Shown here: positions 48,791-59,631 of the stretch, one piece after another | Layout: each line of letters starts with the position of its first letter | How positions within the stretch are numbered: the stretch's first letter is position 1 | Source: Dillenia suffruticosa | Lineage: Eukaryota > Streptophyta > Magnoliopsida > Dilleniales > Dilleniaceae | Length of the DNA: 64,000 bases | NCBI GenBank assembly: GCA_033439265.1 | Contig: JAVTVX010000004.1 | Location: 21,527,701-21,591,700, forward strand | Direction of reading: 5' to 3' | The notes under the pieces: model-generated | Database searches by the model: none | Seen by the model: the letters and a program-made list of their open reading frames with translations, nothing else | Told to the model about the DNA's origin: nothing | Translations under genes and position numbers: made by a program

Positions 48791-49055
48791 TTTGAAATAT
48801 CCTTGATGAGTTTAGGAGTCTTGCAAAAATTGCGCGATAAAAGAAAATAGAAAAATGAAAAAAGAAATATTCAATAGTAGTCTGACATCTGAATTAGAGA
48901 ATTTTGTCACAAGTTACAGCTTATTCTGAATTGTGTTATTTTGTTTCTATTAACACTAGCGATTACACACACTTAACCAAAATATTTTGTTTACGTTACA
49001 CGATTCTTTGACACCAATTGCTCTGCTCTTGGAACACACATTTTTCTCCCCTTTC

Positions 49056-49056
49056 A

Positions 49057-49100
<44 letters not shown>
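49056..49100. repeat. (CT)n microsatellite
   Basis: A CT dinucleotide run of about 42 bp. The Arg/Glu-repeat frames on the other strand are translations of this run. Confidence 0.9.
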
Positions 49101-49105
<5 letters not shown>

Positions 49106-49471
49106 ACAGATCATTCTTTTGCTTGTCAAATGCCTCACAAGGGTGTGAGCAAAATATGCTGACAGCACAAGCACAACAACACAAGTCCCTGATGAGACAA
49201 TTTAGTGATACAAATTTTCTTCCCTAACCTGAAAATTCCATATTCAAATCCTTGTTAAAAAAAAAAAAAAAAATCAACACAAACAACATCCCAAAATTGG
49301 TCTTGTTCGGGTAAGCCATTTGTTTCTTGGCCGGCCCAATTTCTTTTTTTTTTCTTTTTTTATTTTTGCGATCGATATCGGTACCCAAGTTATTGATCCG
49401 AACTATGCTAGACCAATTTTTTCGATACAACTACAAAGGAATGTAATGTATGATTCTAAAGATTTTTTTTT

Positions 49472-49645
49472 AAATAAATTACCGATATTTGATAATCACT
49501 TTAAAGTCAATTGAAGTCGGGTTTTAATTGTATTGAATTCTTAAGTAACAAAACTTTCATATTACCTATTTTCTTCAAACATAAAATTTAAAATTAAAAT
49601 CTTATTTAAGAGATATTTGTATCCAACTACTAAACTGACCCGGCA
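49472..49645 (+). repeat. Dispersed repeat, family A, copy 2
   Basis: It shows the order AATAAATTACCGATATTTGA, TAATCACTTTAAAGTCAA, AACATAAAATTTAAAATTAA, GAGATATTTGTATCCAACTA, CTAAACTGACC. The same order is present at 53537-53705 and, more diverged, at 24245-24420. Confidence 0.6.
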
Positions 49646-49729
49646 CGAGTGATTCTCAAGATAGATCTAGCCACGAATAAACATTCAGCTTTAATTGATG
49701 AAGGCTGTAGAGAGATTTTGATTTTGTAC

Positions 49730-49777
49730 AAAGTTATCTTACTATTACAACCAAAAAAAAAAAAGTTATCTTACTAT
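49730..49777 (+). mobile_element. Minimal A-tailed insertion with 16-bp direct repeats
   Basis: AAAGTTATCTTACTAT occurs at 49730-49745 and again at 49762-49777. The 16 bases between are TACAACC followed by A residues. Confidence 0.6.
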
Positions 49778-50674
49778 GTTTTTCTTAAATTTATTGGGTA
49801 TTACGTGTACCTTACCATTGTTATATGAAAAACAAATTAAAAGAGATAAGCCCACCTCAAAAAAATAATACTATTATTTTATTTTATTTTATTTTATTCA
49901 TAATATTAATTAGTCTAAAATAAAAATTTTATGATTAGTATAAAATTTTTAAGTAAAAAGTTATGTTTCTAAAAAAAGAGTAAATTATTTGGCCAATAAA
50001 ATTATTTTTCTTTCTTTTTAAATTTTTGCTGCCCAATTAGTTTCAATCTCAGTATGAAGAATTAGAAATACCATAAAGTCAAACTTGGTATGAAGATTAA
50101 GTATATATTATTTGCCCATTAAATTTCCTTAAAATGTTTGTCTTGACCAAGGCAATTGAAAATATTTATAGATATCTCTTATTTAAGTGTTTTCTCAGGT
50201 CTTGCGTTCGAACCTTTATGGATATATATATTTCTGTTATTTTCATAATCCCTATATATATAAAAAAGAAATTTTCACAAAAACCCTTCTCCGATCAAAA
50301 CAAATAAGTAATTGGTCGTCACAATCTACATTGTTTTTCTTGATGACTTGTATTTCTTTGAAGACCAATAATTCCTCCATATTGACAAAATTTGATAATA
50401 TATTTGCAGTTCTTTAATCTTGGGTTTTCCACTACACACACGAATATGATATTGCAACTTCTTGACCTAGAAAAAGAGACTTGGAATTTGATTATTCAAA
50501 TCTACCAATTTGACTTGGAATTCAATTAATTTTATATGATTATTATAAATTCTTATGTTGCCTACACGTCTTCTCTCTGGACAACTCTTGGGCATCTCTC
50601 TCTCTCTCTAGTTAGGGTCATGTCTAATTCTTGTCAACAGCAACTTCAAAACTTTGATTTAGGGTTCAAAACTT

Positions 50675-50677
<3 letters not shown>

Positions 50678-50716
<39 letters not shown>
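50678..50716. repeat. (TA)n microsatellite
   Basis: About 38 bp of TA repeats. Similar runs are at 17586-17612, 56457-56486 and 58926-58964. Confidence 0.9.
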
Positions 50717-50724
<8 letters not shown>

Positions 50725-52637
50725 GTATGTAGAGAGAGCAGCCCGAGCAAGATTTGTACCAAAAGAAGAAACTAATTGCTGGTGAAATTACTACAGAGAC
50801 ATTCGATTGATAAAAAATACTCTTACTCAGATATCATCCCAAACCTTTGTAAATGTGTGCCTTTTTATGAATTTCATGTTTTTTTATGTAATAAAAAAAA
50901 AAAAAAGGAAACTGCTCACTAAGGAGAGAGAAGGTAAGTCAAAGTAATAATTAGACAAAAGGGTCTCCTACTCCTTTGCTTCTTTCCAGTGGTCTTCCCA
51001 TTAGCATGTACTAATCATTTCATTATCTTGAGTTGCATTCAAGAGGGATGTCTCCAAACATACATAGTCCAAAAGCTTTGAGGAATTCTGAATCCTCCGC
51101 AAATTGGGGCATGACACACTTGGGAAACAGGTTAATCATGATTGGGTCTTTGTCATCATAGGCTAGGAACTTGTGTGACCTAATGTTGGTCTTCTTTCTT
51201 CTTTTCTAAACAACACTAAAATTTGAATTGGGGTTTGTTGTACTCCTCAACTTTTACTTTATATATTCAGTAATAGTAATATAATATATTATAATTTTTT
51301 TTTCTTTTTTTTTCTTTTTTTTTGAAGGGGAGGCAAATGAATAGGAAATTTCCTGCAATTTTGAAAGCTGAGGATCAAAACATTGGGTTTAAACAATAGG
51401 CTATTACTCAATGGCTAATTGATCCTGGTAGAATGTTTGGCCATGGCGAGTAATTTTAAACTCTTGCACCATTGCCAACGCTTAAAAATATTCAAATATT
51501 AATACCAATAACTAATGGGGTATTTCCTAATTTATATATCTTTAAAATTGTAACTAAATGGGTCCATTAATAGGTTTTTCGCTGGGATTAATATTGTTAT
51601 TTACTCAGCAATATTTTGGATAGAAGAGTTCTATTATAATTTCATACTTTTAAGAATCGAATTCATCTCAAATTAAATTTAATCGACACCAACACAATTA
51701 TCGGATATCAATAATTTATTAAGAAAAAAATATTCTATATGTGAAGAAAATTATTGTCGAATCTTAATATTTTAATGATAGCAAAACCTCATATATGTTA
51801 CTAATCAATTTATCTGGTGTATAGATTTTTAAAATATTTATTTTTCATAAAATACAAGTTTCTGTAAATAAAAATTAAAATTTTAGAGAAATTCTTGTAA
51901 AAACTTAAAAAAGAGTTGCACAGAAGATGTTGCCATAAAAATTGGGTAGAAACAGTTGAAATTATGATTTTTAGACCAGATGTGCAATGCTGTAGTTTTA
52001 ATTCATTTTCAAGACCTAACTCAACAAATTAAGTGTAGATTGAGAGCTACACTTAATCCTAGATTTGTCTGAATCATTCAAATTCAAATCATCTGGAGGT
52101 TTCAAAATTAGTCTTTTACTTGAGGTAAAAATAAAATTCAGATTCTGAATTAATTTTTCAAAAGTTACATGCTGATTTTCAGGAGGTGTTTGTTTGAATA
52201 TATCTTTTCCATAAGTTAGGTTTTTTGAAATTTGGATTTTTCACACTTGAAGAGGATTGTTGATTTTTGAATTTGAAAAATAATAACTGTAAAAATCAAA
52301 GTTTTTAAAGGAGAAAAATATACTGAAAAAGGAGATCTTATCGGATTTTTCTCAACAAAAAGTTGTTTCTGAAGGCTATTTTAAGACTTTAAAACTTGAA
52401 TGTGGTAACCAGTCTTAAAACAACTTGAAGCGGGTTTCAAAGAAAAATATTCATACTATATTCAAAACCTTTTGCAGAGATTATTCATATTTTAATTTGA
52501 GAGAAAACTATACTCAAAAATGCCTATGCGATCACTGCTTTCTGACAAATTTTTCTGTTATTTTTCAGTTTGTCGTGTTTTTTTATCATTATAACTTATT
52601 ATTTTGATTCCGAGAAATCACAAAAGGTTGGGGGAGA

Positions 52638-53021
52638 GTGTGAGGAACATTCTTTTGAGTCAATAGGCAAGGTGTGAGAGACTTTGAATTAAATTAATGT
52701 TGGACCAAGTTATCTTCAAATGTGGAATGTGCATATTGTCAACATTATAACATTATACTTGTCTCAGTAACTCTCTTTGTACGGTGGAAACTAGTAATCA
52801 CTGGATTCTGATTTGCTGAGTTGAAAAAGTGGACATAGCTATAAGTCCGAACCATTATAAATTAGATTTGATCTCTTTATTTCTACTTTTTTATTTATAC
52901 ATTTATATTTATATATTTCATATAGTTTGATCATAACATTAATTGAGATTTTAAGTAGAATAAAATCCAAGATCTAAGCTAATTAATTCAACCCCTTTTC
53001 TTGGTTACACACGATCAACAC
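52638..53021 (+). repeat. Sirevirus/Copia-type LTR remnant
   Basis: A polypurine stretch AAAAGGTTGGGGGAGAG (52621-52637) precedes TGTGAGGAACATT. The far end reads AATTCAACCCCTTTTCTTGG and then CACACGATCAACA. Together with GTGGACATAGCTATAAGTCC and ACCATTATAAATTAGATTTG, this is the pattern of the 3' LTR of a plant Sirevirus-like Copia. No body of the element could be recognised upstream, and there is no second LTR. Confidence 0.5.
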
Positions 53022-53054
53022 TATACTTTTAAGAGAACTTCTAGATGGAACAAC

Positions 53055-53143
53055 ATTATTTAGTGGTCGAGTATGGCATGGCAAAAATTTTGATTCCATG
53101 CATAGCATAGCATAGCATAGCAAATTATTTAGTGGTCGAGTAT
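53055..53143 (+). repeat. 20-bp direct repeat around a CATAG-repeat insert
   Basis: ATTATTTAGTGGTCGAGTAT occurs exactly at 53055-53074 and 53124-53143. The 49 bases between include GGCATGGCAAAAATTTTGAT and then (CATAG)4. Confidence 0.8.
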
Positions 53144-54586
53144 AATAATTTTCTCACTTACAAAAATATAAATAAATTAACTCGTATGTATAAAATTATA
53201 AAATATGTCAAGTTACTAAAATCAATTATTAGATAATCCCCCGCAAAGAAAGATTAAATGAATGAGAAATATTCTAATCCTTTAACGGCATGAATAATGA
53301 ATTTTAATAAATCAAAAGCCTGAGTAATGATATTTATTTATTTATTTATTTTCCTATGTTTTACACCCTTGAATTAGCCCCCCCCCTCCAAAAAGAAAAC
53401 ATAAAAAAAAAAATACAAGGACAAAGTCAAAAAATTTTACTTTGCATAACCAAAATAAATAAAATTTTGTTTGAACAAATCCAGTCATTAATTCTTCCAT
53501 TAAAAACCTAAACCTCTATTTTTTTTTTCTTTTTAAAATAAACTACCAGTATCTGATTATCATGTTAAATTTGACTAAATTCGATTCGAGTCGAATTAGA
53601 CTTTTAAAAAACAAACTCTCATCGCGCCTGTTTTCTCTATACATAAAACTCTGACTATGAGTTTTGCTTAACAGTATCAGTATCCAAATACTAAACCAAT
53701 TGGATAGTAGTAAACTTACCGTCTTCTTAATCAGAAGATTATATGTTATTAAACCAATTTGAGGAAAAAGTAAAAACATGCTTTGCTTAATTTTTCATTA
53801 TTAATTTTTTGTTTGTAATTTTTAATCTGAAAATATAAAAAGTCAGAAAGTGAAAATTTTTGAAAGACCAAAATGTTAGGTAAGAGACCAATGATAGTCG
53901 ATTTACTAAGATATGGTGATAGGTTTCTTAATCAAATCTTGAGTTTGAAAGGAAAAAATTATATTGGAAGAATCGTTCTCTAAATAGAACTCTCGCAAAC
54001 GTTTAAACTGAATTAGTTAAAGTATAATTTCAGATGTCGATGATAGATAAAGAAAAAAAAGATGTTAGGCTAGGGCCAAATACACCAATATGATATGGTC
54101 GATAGTATTGAAACGTGCCAAATGTGTATATATCATTTTATAAAGCTGAAAAGCTCAAGACAAGAAGCCATCCCAATGTCGACCACTTCATCTTTGTAAC
54201 TTAAGACCGACGGATGAAACCTATTGGTATTTGATAACGTTAATAATTAATGTAGAAAAGAACCTAGTTATTAACCTTAGCTGCAATGGCCTTTGAAAAA
54301 TTACTTAAATCTTTACTTGTTTATTATTTTGTCCTCTTACCACTTTCTTTGAAGTTTCAACACATCAACTTTTTTCTATTTTTAAAAATCATCATTCGTG
54401 ATTAATTTTTTTAATACATAGAAAATATTTTAATTCGAAATCTCTAAAAGAAATATGGTATCTGTTGAACTAATAATTCATTTATTTAATAAAAATAATT
54501 ATTTTTTGTATAATTATTAAATAAATTAAAATTAAAATTTATTTCTTTTAAAAAATTATTGAATATATTAATCGATAAATTATACC
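53144..54586. other. AT-rich intergenic DNA
   Basis: No gene can be supported. The only structured item is family A repeat copy 3 at 53537-53705. Poly(A) and poly(C) runs occur near 53379-53417. Confidence 0.5.
53537..53705 (+). repeat. Dispersed repeat, family A, copy 3
   Basis: It starts AATAAACTACCAGTATCTGA and ends GTATCCAAATACTAAACC; the words and their order match 49472-49645. Confidence 0.6.
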
Positions 54587-54870
54587 CGCCGTTTCACATT
54601 GTGAGGCGGTTGGGTGGGTAGAGACGGAGAGGCCTTACCCTCTCATGGCCGGTTTAGTGGGGTCTAGGTTGAAATGTGGTGGAGAACCGGCGTGTTAGCC
54701 GCCAAAGTGGGGCAGAGATGGGAGACCCCGACAGAAACAATGTATCCACGGCGAAGACTCGTCGGCAACATTTAACACGTGTCATCACGTGGGGATATGA
54801 GGATTGAAGGTTATCAGCAGAAGAGCATTCCAGAAGAAACTAGCCAGGTCCAGTGGGGTTCTTGCGAGAC
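54587..54870. other. GC-rich island with paired G-boxes
   Basis: About 280 bp clearly richer in G and C than the DNA on either side, with GGCGGTTGGGTGGG, CATGGCCGG and GCCGCCAAAGTGGGGC. ACACGTGT (54775-54782) and CACGTGGGG (54786-54794) are two G-box cores within 20 bp. No protein can be read on either strand. It could be a promoter fragment, a captured gene piece or an unrecognised transposon part. It lies about 2.3 kb upstream of the F-box/kelch gene. Confidence 0.4.
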
Positions 54871-56451
54871 ATAGGATGATGCTAAAGAATTTTTATTCAA
54901 ACGTTTTCCTTTATATATAATATTCGAACTTTTATGAGTATGTATTTTTATAAATTTATAAATTTTTATTTTTATAAATTTATGTATTGGATAAATTTTA
55001 TTTTTTAATGGGTCTTACGGTTAATTTAAATCAGGTGAGCCAAAACTAATAAATTAATTATTAGATATCATTCGATAAAAAAATAAAAATTATATCTATT
55101 GAAAAAATGTAAACACAATTCATTTTTTTAATGTGTTTAAATCGAAGAGAACATAAATTCAAGTTATGTGGGTTTGAAAAAACATTAGATACAATTTTTT
55201 TTTTCTTTTTTACATTAATATTTTACAATCCACAAAATATAATTTTTTTGGCACCTTGTGAGTCAAGCTTGGATGTCGTAAACTTCCTTCTTACGTTGCT
55301 TTCTGCTGGTTCTCATGTCACTCTCTCTATCTCTTTCTCTCTCTTTCGATTAGTCATGTCATTGCTTTCCGTTAACACAGACTTTAGGAACACACACCGA
55401 ACATGGGACACCTTAGTTGTTGGGTCTGGCCCTTTTCTTCTCTCTCTATTTCCCTCGCTCTTCTATCACCCGCCTGCAAAGTGATAGAAGAATTTTTGGA
55501 GACTAAAACGTTGGTGACGATGAATTTTTGGTTTGTTTAAGTCGATAATTGAATTGTTTGCCTCAAGAAGAGGGTCGAAGAAGAAGACTTTTTTTTGGGG
55601 GGTATAAAGCGGCAAATTATTAGAAAGTGAGTCGCATGAAGTAACAATCTAGCGTTGGTTTAATAGAAAAATATTAAAATTTTTAATTAAAATTTAAATT
55701 TAAATTTTGAAAATTATAAAAGAGATTAGGAGAACTCTCATGGACATGATCACGGTTTGAAACGGATTAATCAGAATATGACTTTAATACTAATTATTGG
55801 GACAGCATTCCATGATACAAAAAAGAAAACACGTGGCGTTTTTCTAGTTTTTGAAAGCATAGGATCAAGCCATGTTGCATGGAAACAGAAATAAGAAAAC
55901 AAAATCGGATATGAAATGATACTTTGTAAAAATATAAGAAACGAAAATGTATATAAATGCATAAATATATGAAATATAAGAATTTGTATATAAATATTAA
56001 TTTTTTATAAAAATAATAGAATAATTATATTTTATTATAAAAATCTAAAATGATCAAAAATATAATTATTAATCATGAAACGATTAATATAAAAAAATAA
56101 AAATTATAATTAATTAAATATAAAAAAATGTGTAATTATAGAAAATATAAAAACTTTTATTTAATATAAATTACTTTAATACGTTGAAACGTTTTGGAAA
56201 TATTTTAAAAACAAGAAATGTTTCGAAAAAACATTAATATTGAGAAATTTTCGTGCATTATAAAGATTAAGGGCCTTGACTCCATTAATATCAAATCTCA
56301 TCTATTAATCTAAAATTTTAAATTCAGATTTTATTACTATCATAACAATACTCTCTTTTCTTTTATAATAACAAAAAAAAAATGAATCTTAATCCCAATA
56401 ATTTGATTGGTCATGGAGATAATTAAAAAGAAAATAAATAAATAAATACAA

Positions 56452-56494
<43 letters not shown>

Positions 56495-56880
56495 TTAATT
56501 TAAGTCTCATCTTCTTTACAATAGTAATAGCCGAAAAGATTAATAGAAATTAATACTCTCTATTCTTTTATTATAAAAATATAAAAGTGATATGGTCAAA
56601 AGAGATAAATGGACACTTTTAATTATTTTAAAATTATAAAAAACAAATTATCAATTTTAGAAACTGGAGGAGTATATTTACATTTTTCCAAAAAAAGAAA
56701 AAAAAAAAAAAAGGTATATGTATAATCCAACAGAGACGGCATTTGTATATTCAATTTTAGCATATGTATGTTTGCTAAAATAAGGACCCACTTTTAATAG
56801 AGTGCGAAGGCTGGAAAACAATGGGACCATCAAAATAGTACAAAGCCACCCGCCACTTTCCTTCCCATGACTCGTCGGGT
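54871..56880. other. AT-rich DNA upstream of the F-box/kelch gene
   Basis: A 117-codon open frame at 55131-55484 is not accepted as a gene because it crosses a poly(T) run and CT repeats. Family B repeat copy 2 is at 55871-56256 and a (TA)n run at 56457-56486. The last several hundred bases should include the promoter of the gene at 57127, but no certain TATA box is seen. Confidence 0.45.
55871..56256 (+). repeat. Dispersed repeat, family B, copy 2
   Basis: It begins CATGTTGCATGGAAACAG and ends TATTGAGAAATTTTCGTGC, matching 46377-46734 over its whole length with many substitutions and small indels. Confidence 0.75.
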
Positions 56881-56897
56881 GTCATCCATTACCATTA

Positions 56898-56934
<37 letters not shown>

Positions 56935-57126
56935 AAGCTTCTAGAAAAATGGAAGAACGAGTGCTCTTTTTATTAAGACCTCTTAACTTTTTGCCAGAAA
57001 GCAGCAAAAACCCCTGCACAAAAAGCACACACCCGCATCTCAAAATTCCCTCAACTTCCTCAATTCTCTCAATCACTGATTAATCCCACAATCCTCTCCC
57101 TCTCTCTCTTTCCAAATTCCATTTTC
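56881..57126 (+). promoter_or_regulatory. 5' leader of the F-box/kelch gene
   Basis: A (CT)15-type run at about 56902-56932 and a second CT-rich run at 57097-57110 precede the start codon. CT microsatellites in 5' leaders are common in plants. The ATG at 57127 is the first in a context that opens the F-box. Confidence 0.45.
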
Positions 57127-58197
57127 ATGGAGCTTATTCCAGGTCTTCCAGATGATATAGCTCTTGAGTGCTTAATTCGGGTTCCATATAATCACTTTTC
57201 TGCGGTTTCCTCGGTGTCTCAGACTTGGAAAACCCAACTTGAATTGCCTGGATTTCGCCGGCATAGGAAATTTTCCGGTTTGACCCGGTTCGTTATTGTA
57301 ATGGCTCAAGCCCGGTTTGATTCAAACCAAAATTCATCCATGGGTAAGAAGCATTTGGTTGGCCCGGTATATCGCATCACACTTTGTGAACCGGAAACCG
57401 GAATTTGGTCCGATTTGCCTCCGATTCCGGGGTTGTTGTCTGGGCCGCCAATGTTTTGCCAGTTTGCTGGAGTCGGGTCGGATCTGGTTGTGCTCGGAGG
57501 GTGGGACCCGGCCACCTGGCAGGCATCCAAGGCCGTGCATGTTTACAACTTTTTGTCGGGTCAGTGGCGGGCCGGTACCGATATGCCCGGTAGCCCACGG
57601 TCCTTTTTCGCTTGCGAGTCGGACTCGGACCGGATGGTGTTGGTGGCCGGCGGACATGACAACGAGAAGAATGCCTTGAAGTCCGCAATGGCATATGACG
57701 TGACGAATGACAAGTGGGTCCCACTGCCTGACATGGCAAGAGAGCGGGACGAGTGCAAGGCAGTTTTCCAACATGGCCAGTTCCACGTCATCGGCGGGTA
57801 TGCCACGGAGACGCAAGGTTGCTTCGAGAAAAGCACGGAAACATTCGACTTGTCCATGTGGCGGTGGGGACCAGTTGACGACAACTTCTTAGAAACTGCC
57901 ATGTGTCCAAGGACTTGCGTGGCAAGTGACAAGGGAAAGATTTACATGTGTCGTGGCAGTGACTTGGCAGTACTACAAAATGCCACGTGGCAAGCAGTGA
58001 CGGAGCTCCCGCCCGAGGTGAGATGTTCCCCTCATCTAACCATTTGGGAGGACAAGTTGCTAGTAATTGGATCAGGAAAATTCGGAGGGTCCCACGTTGC
58101 CTACATGCTAAATTTAGAGAGGGACACGTGGACTAGGGTTGCCACGCCGGATGAGTACTCAGGTCACGTGCAATCCACGTGCTGTCTAGAGATATGA
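57127..58197 (+). CDS. KMD1/KMD2-like: F-box/kelch-repeat protein, KMD/KFB type
   Basis: This intronless gene of 356 aa is typical for the KISS ME DEADLY (KMD/KFB) group, SCF-ubiquitin-ligase adaptors reported to degrade type-B response regulators (cytokinin signalling) and phenylalanine ammonia-lyases. The F-box covers about residues 3-48 (LIPGLPDDIALECLIRVPYN, then WKTQLELPGFRRHRK). Kelch repeats follow at about 95-340, recognisable by VVLGGWDPATW, VLVAGGHDNEKNALKSAMAY, WVPLPDMARERDECKAVF, HVIGGYATETQG, TFDLSMWRWGPV and LLVIGSGKF. The sequence resembles Arabidopsis At1g80440 and At1g15670 most closely as I recall them. There are no lesions. GC content is much higher than in the surrounding DNA, so long antisense open frames appear that are not genes. 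Confidence 0.94.
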   Translation: MELIPGLPDDIALECLIRVPYNHFSAVSSVSQTWKTQLELPGFRRHRKFSGLTRFVIVMAQARFDSNQNSSMGKKHLVGPVYRITLCEPETGIWSDLPPIPGLLSGPPMFCQFAGVGSDLVVLGGWDPATWQASKAVHVYNFLSGQWRAGTDMPGSPRSFFACESDSDRMVLVAGGHDNEKNALKSAMAYDVTNDKWVPLPDMARERDECKAVFQHGQFHVIGGYATETQGCFEKSTETFDLSMWRWGPVDDNFLETAMCPRTCVASDKGKIYMCRGSDLAVLQNATWQAVTELPPEVRCSPHLTIWEDKLLVIGSGKFGGSHVAYMLNLERDTWTRVATPDEYSGHVQSTCCLEI

Positions 58198-58924
58198 TAG
58201 ATTTTGGTCACCATGTAGATGTGTACATTGATCAACTTGTTTGATTTTTATTTATTATCCAAGTTTTTGATTGAAAAGCAACGCGCAGAGCAGCAAAACA
58301 GGTGGACAGTTCCCAGGTTTTGCGGGTCATTTGGTGTCCACTGGCCAGACGGCTCTATGATTGTCAAACATTTCATGGAATTTTCAAAATTCTAGTATTA
58401 TAGAACTTGATTTTTTTTTTCCATAATGATGTTCTTTTGACCAGCAAGACAGAAGGAAAGGACCAAATGTGTGTGTCTATGGATGGAAAAAGAAAAAAAA
58501 AAAAAAGGAGTAATCTTGCAAAGACAAAATTGAACAAGAAAATGACTGCCCCAGTTTGTTCAGGAAAAAGGGGTCACACAGCCAAAAAGTTAAAATAACA
58601 AAAACTAAGACTCCCTCTCTCGAACCTGTTAACTTAAACATGGGATTGGATTATGGTTTGACTCCCCCTTTTCAAAATTTATTATTAAAACAATGAAGGG
58701 ATAAAGAATTTTGAATTCACACGGTTTTCCAATTTGATATAAATATATAATTAATAATTTACGAATCTAATGACAGAATACTATACTCTCTTGATTAAGA
58801 TTTTGAATTCAAGTTTTAAAAATAAAAAAAAGGTATCACAACTCATTAATCAAGCTCTGTAACTATTCAAATCAGATTAGAATTTTACCAATAGTTAAGT
58901 ACAAAAAAAATTTTGATCTATCAA

Positions 58925-58968
<44 letters not shown>

Positions 58969-59380
58969 AACTTACTAATCTATATGAAATAAAATGTTGA
59001 GATTGTTATTGCCATTAAAAGATTTCCTTTATGGGATAAACAAAAAATTGTTGCGGGAGGCAGATGTGGGTCTGGAGGCAGAGAGGAGACATTGCCGGCT
59101 CAGGTGGAGACATGCATCATTTCCCACCATGCGAATTGTGAGGATTGGCGGCTCAATTTCGAGCCATTTCATTTGACTTGTCCCCCCCATATCAACCCAT
59201 TTATAGATTTGATCCTTTCTATATATTTCTTATTGTGCAAATAATTTTCTAATAATGTTAATATCTCTCTTAAATAAACAAATCAAACACATACAATAGT
59301 CTAAACACTCCTATTGTATGCCCTACTTAAAGTGAATTTATATGATTGGTCATTTTGAAATCAACAATAAGATATACAAC
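58198..59380. other. 3' flank of F-box/kelch gene, no further gene
   Basis: The 3' untranslated region should end within a few hundred bases of the stop codon. The remainder is AT-rich, with a poly(A) run near 58493-58505 and a (TA)n run at 58926-58964. Short open frames here are unsupported. Confidence 0.5.
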
Positions 59381-59381
59381 C

Positions 59382-59589
59382 AGAAGCACGTCTTTTTTTT
59401 TTTTGGTCCCCAATATTTGGTCCACTAGAGTATCCAAAACTTTACTCCGACTAATCTTGACCGAGTTGCTGTCGGGTCCCAATCGGGAGGGAGCTCTCAT
59501 AACGTCATTTTTACCACTACTAAAACTCTAATTCCGGTTCTTGGTGTGGACTGTTAATACCCTTCCCACTAGACTAGAAGCACGTCTTT
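59382..59589 (-). mobile_element. SINE-like retroposon with 14-bp target duplication
   Basis: AGAAGCACGTCTTT occurs at 59382-59395 and 59576-59589. Between them is about 180 bp that starts with a T-run on the plus strand, so it is an A-tailed element in minus orientation. The minus-strand 5' end reads CTAGTCTAGTGGGAAGGG, similar to a tRNA-type box A region, and includes GAGCTCCCTCCCGATTGGG. No protein is encoded. The SINE family is not identified. Confidence 0.7.
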
Positions 59590-59631
59590 GACTTCACCTA
59601 AAAAAAAAAAAAAACAAGAAGCACGTCTTTG
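59576..59631 (+). mobile_element. Minimal A-tailed insertion with 15-bp direct repeats
   Basis: AGAAGCACGTCTTTG is at 59576-59590 and again at 59617-59631. The 26 bases between are ACTTCACCT followed by an A run. The same 14-mer also bounds the neighbouring SINE, so this target was used twice. Confidence 0.6.

Larger units (their letters stand above)
48800..52637. other. Gene-poor repeat-rich DNA
   Basis: No gene can be supported. Items seen are a (CT)n run at about 49056-49100, a possible SINE 3' end with A tail at about 49215-49275, family A repeat copy 2 (49472-49645), a minimal A-tailed insertion (49730-49777), an (ATTTT)n run near 49876-49898, and a (TA)n run at about 50678-50716. From 50900 to 52600 I see only AT-rich DNA with short random frames. 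Confidence 0.5.

Noticed and set aside
50198..50214. GCGTTCGAACC, similar to a tRNA B box
   Set aside because: No acceptor stem, anticodon arm or A box could be fitted around it. A similar case at 46350 also failed.
55131..55484. 117-codon open frame with a stretch loosely like DUF674 (DVVNFLLTLLSAGS)
   Set aside because: It crosses a poly(T) run and CT repeats, the similarity is very short, and no splice-supported continuation was seen.
57334..57932. Antisense open frames of 120-160 codons over the F-box/kelch gene
   Set aside because: They are shadows of a GC-rich coding sequence; the sense frame is full length with clear domains.
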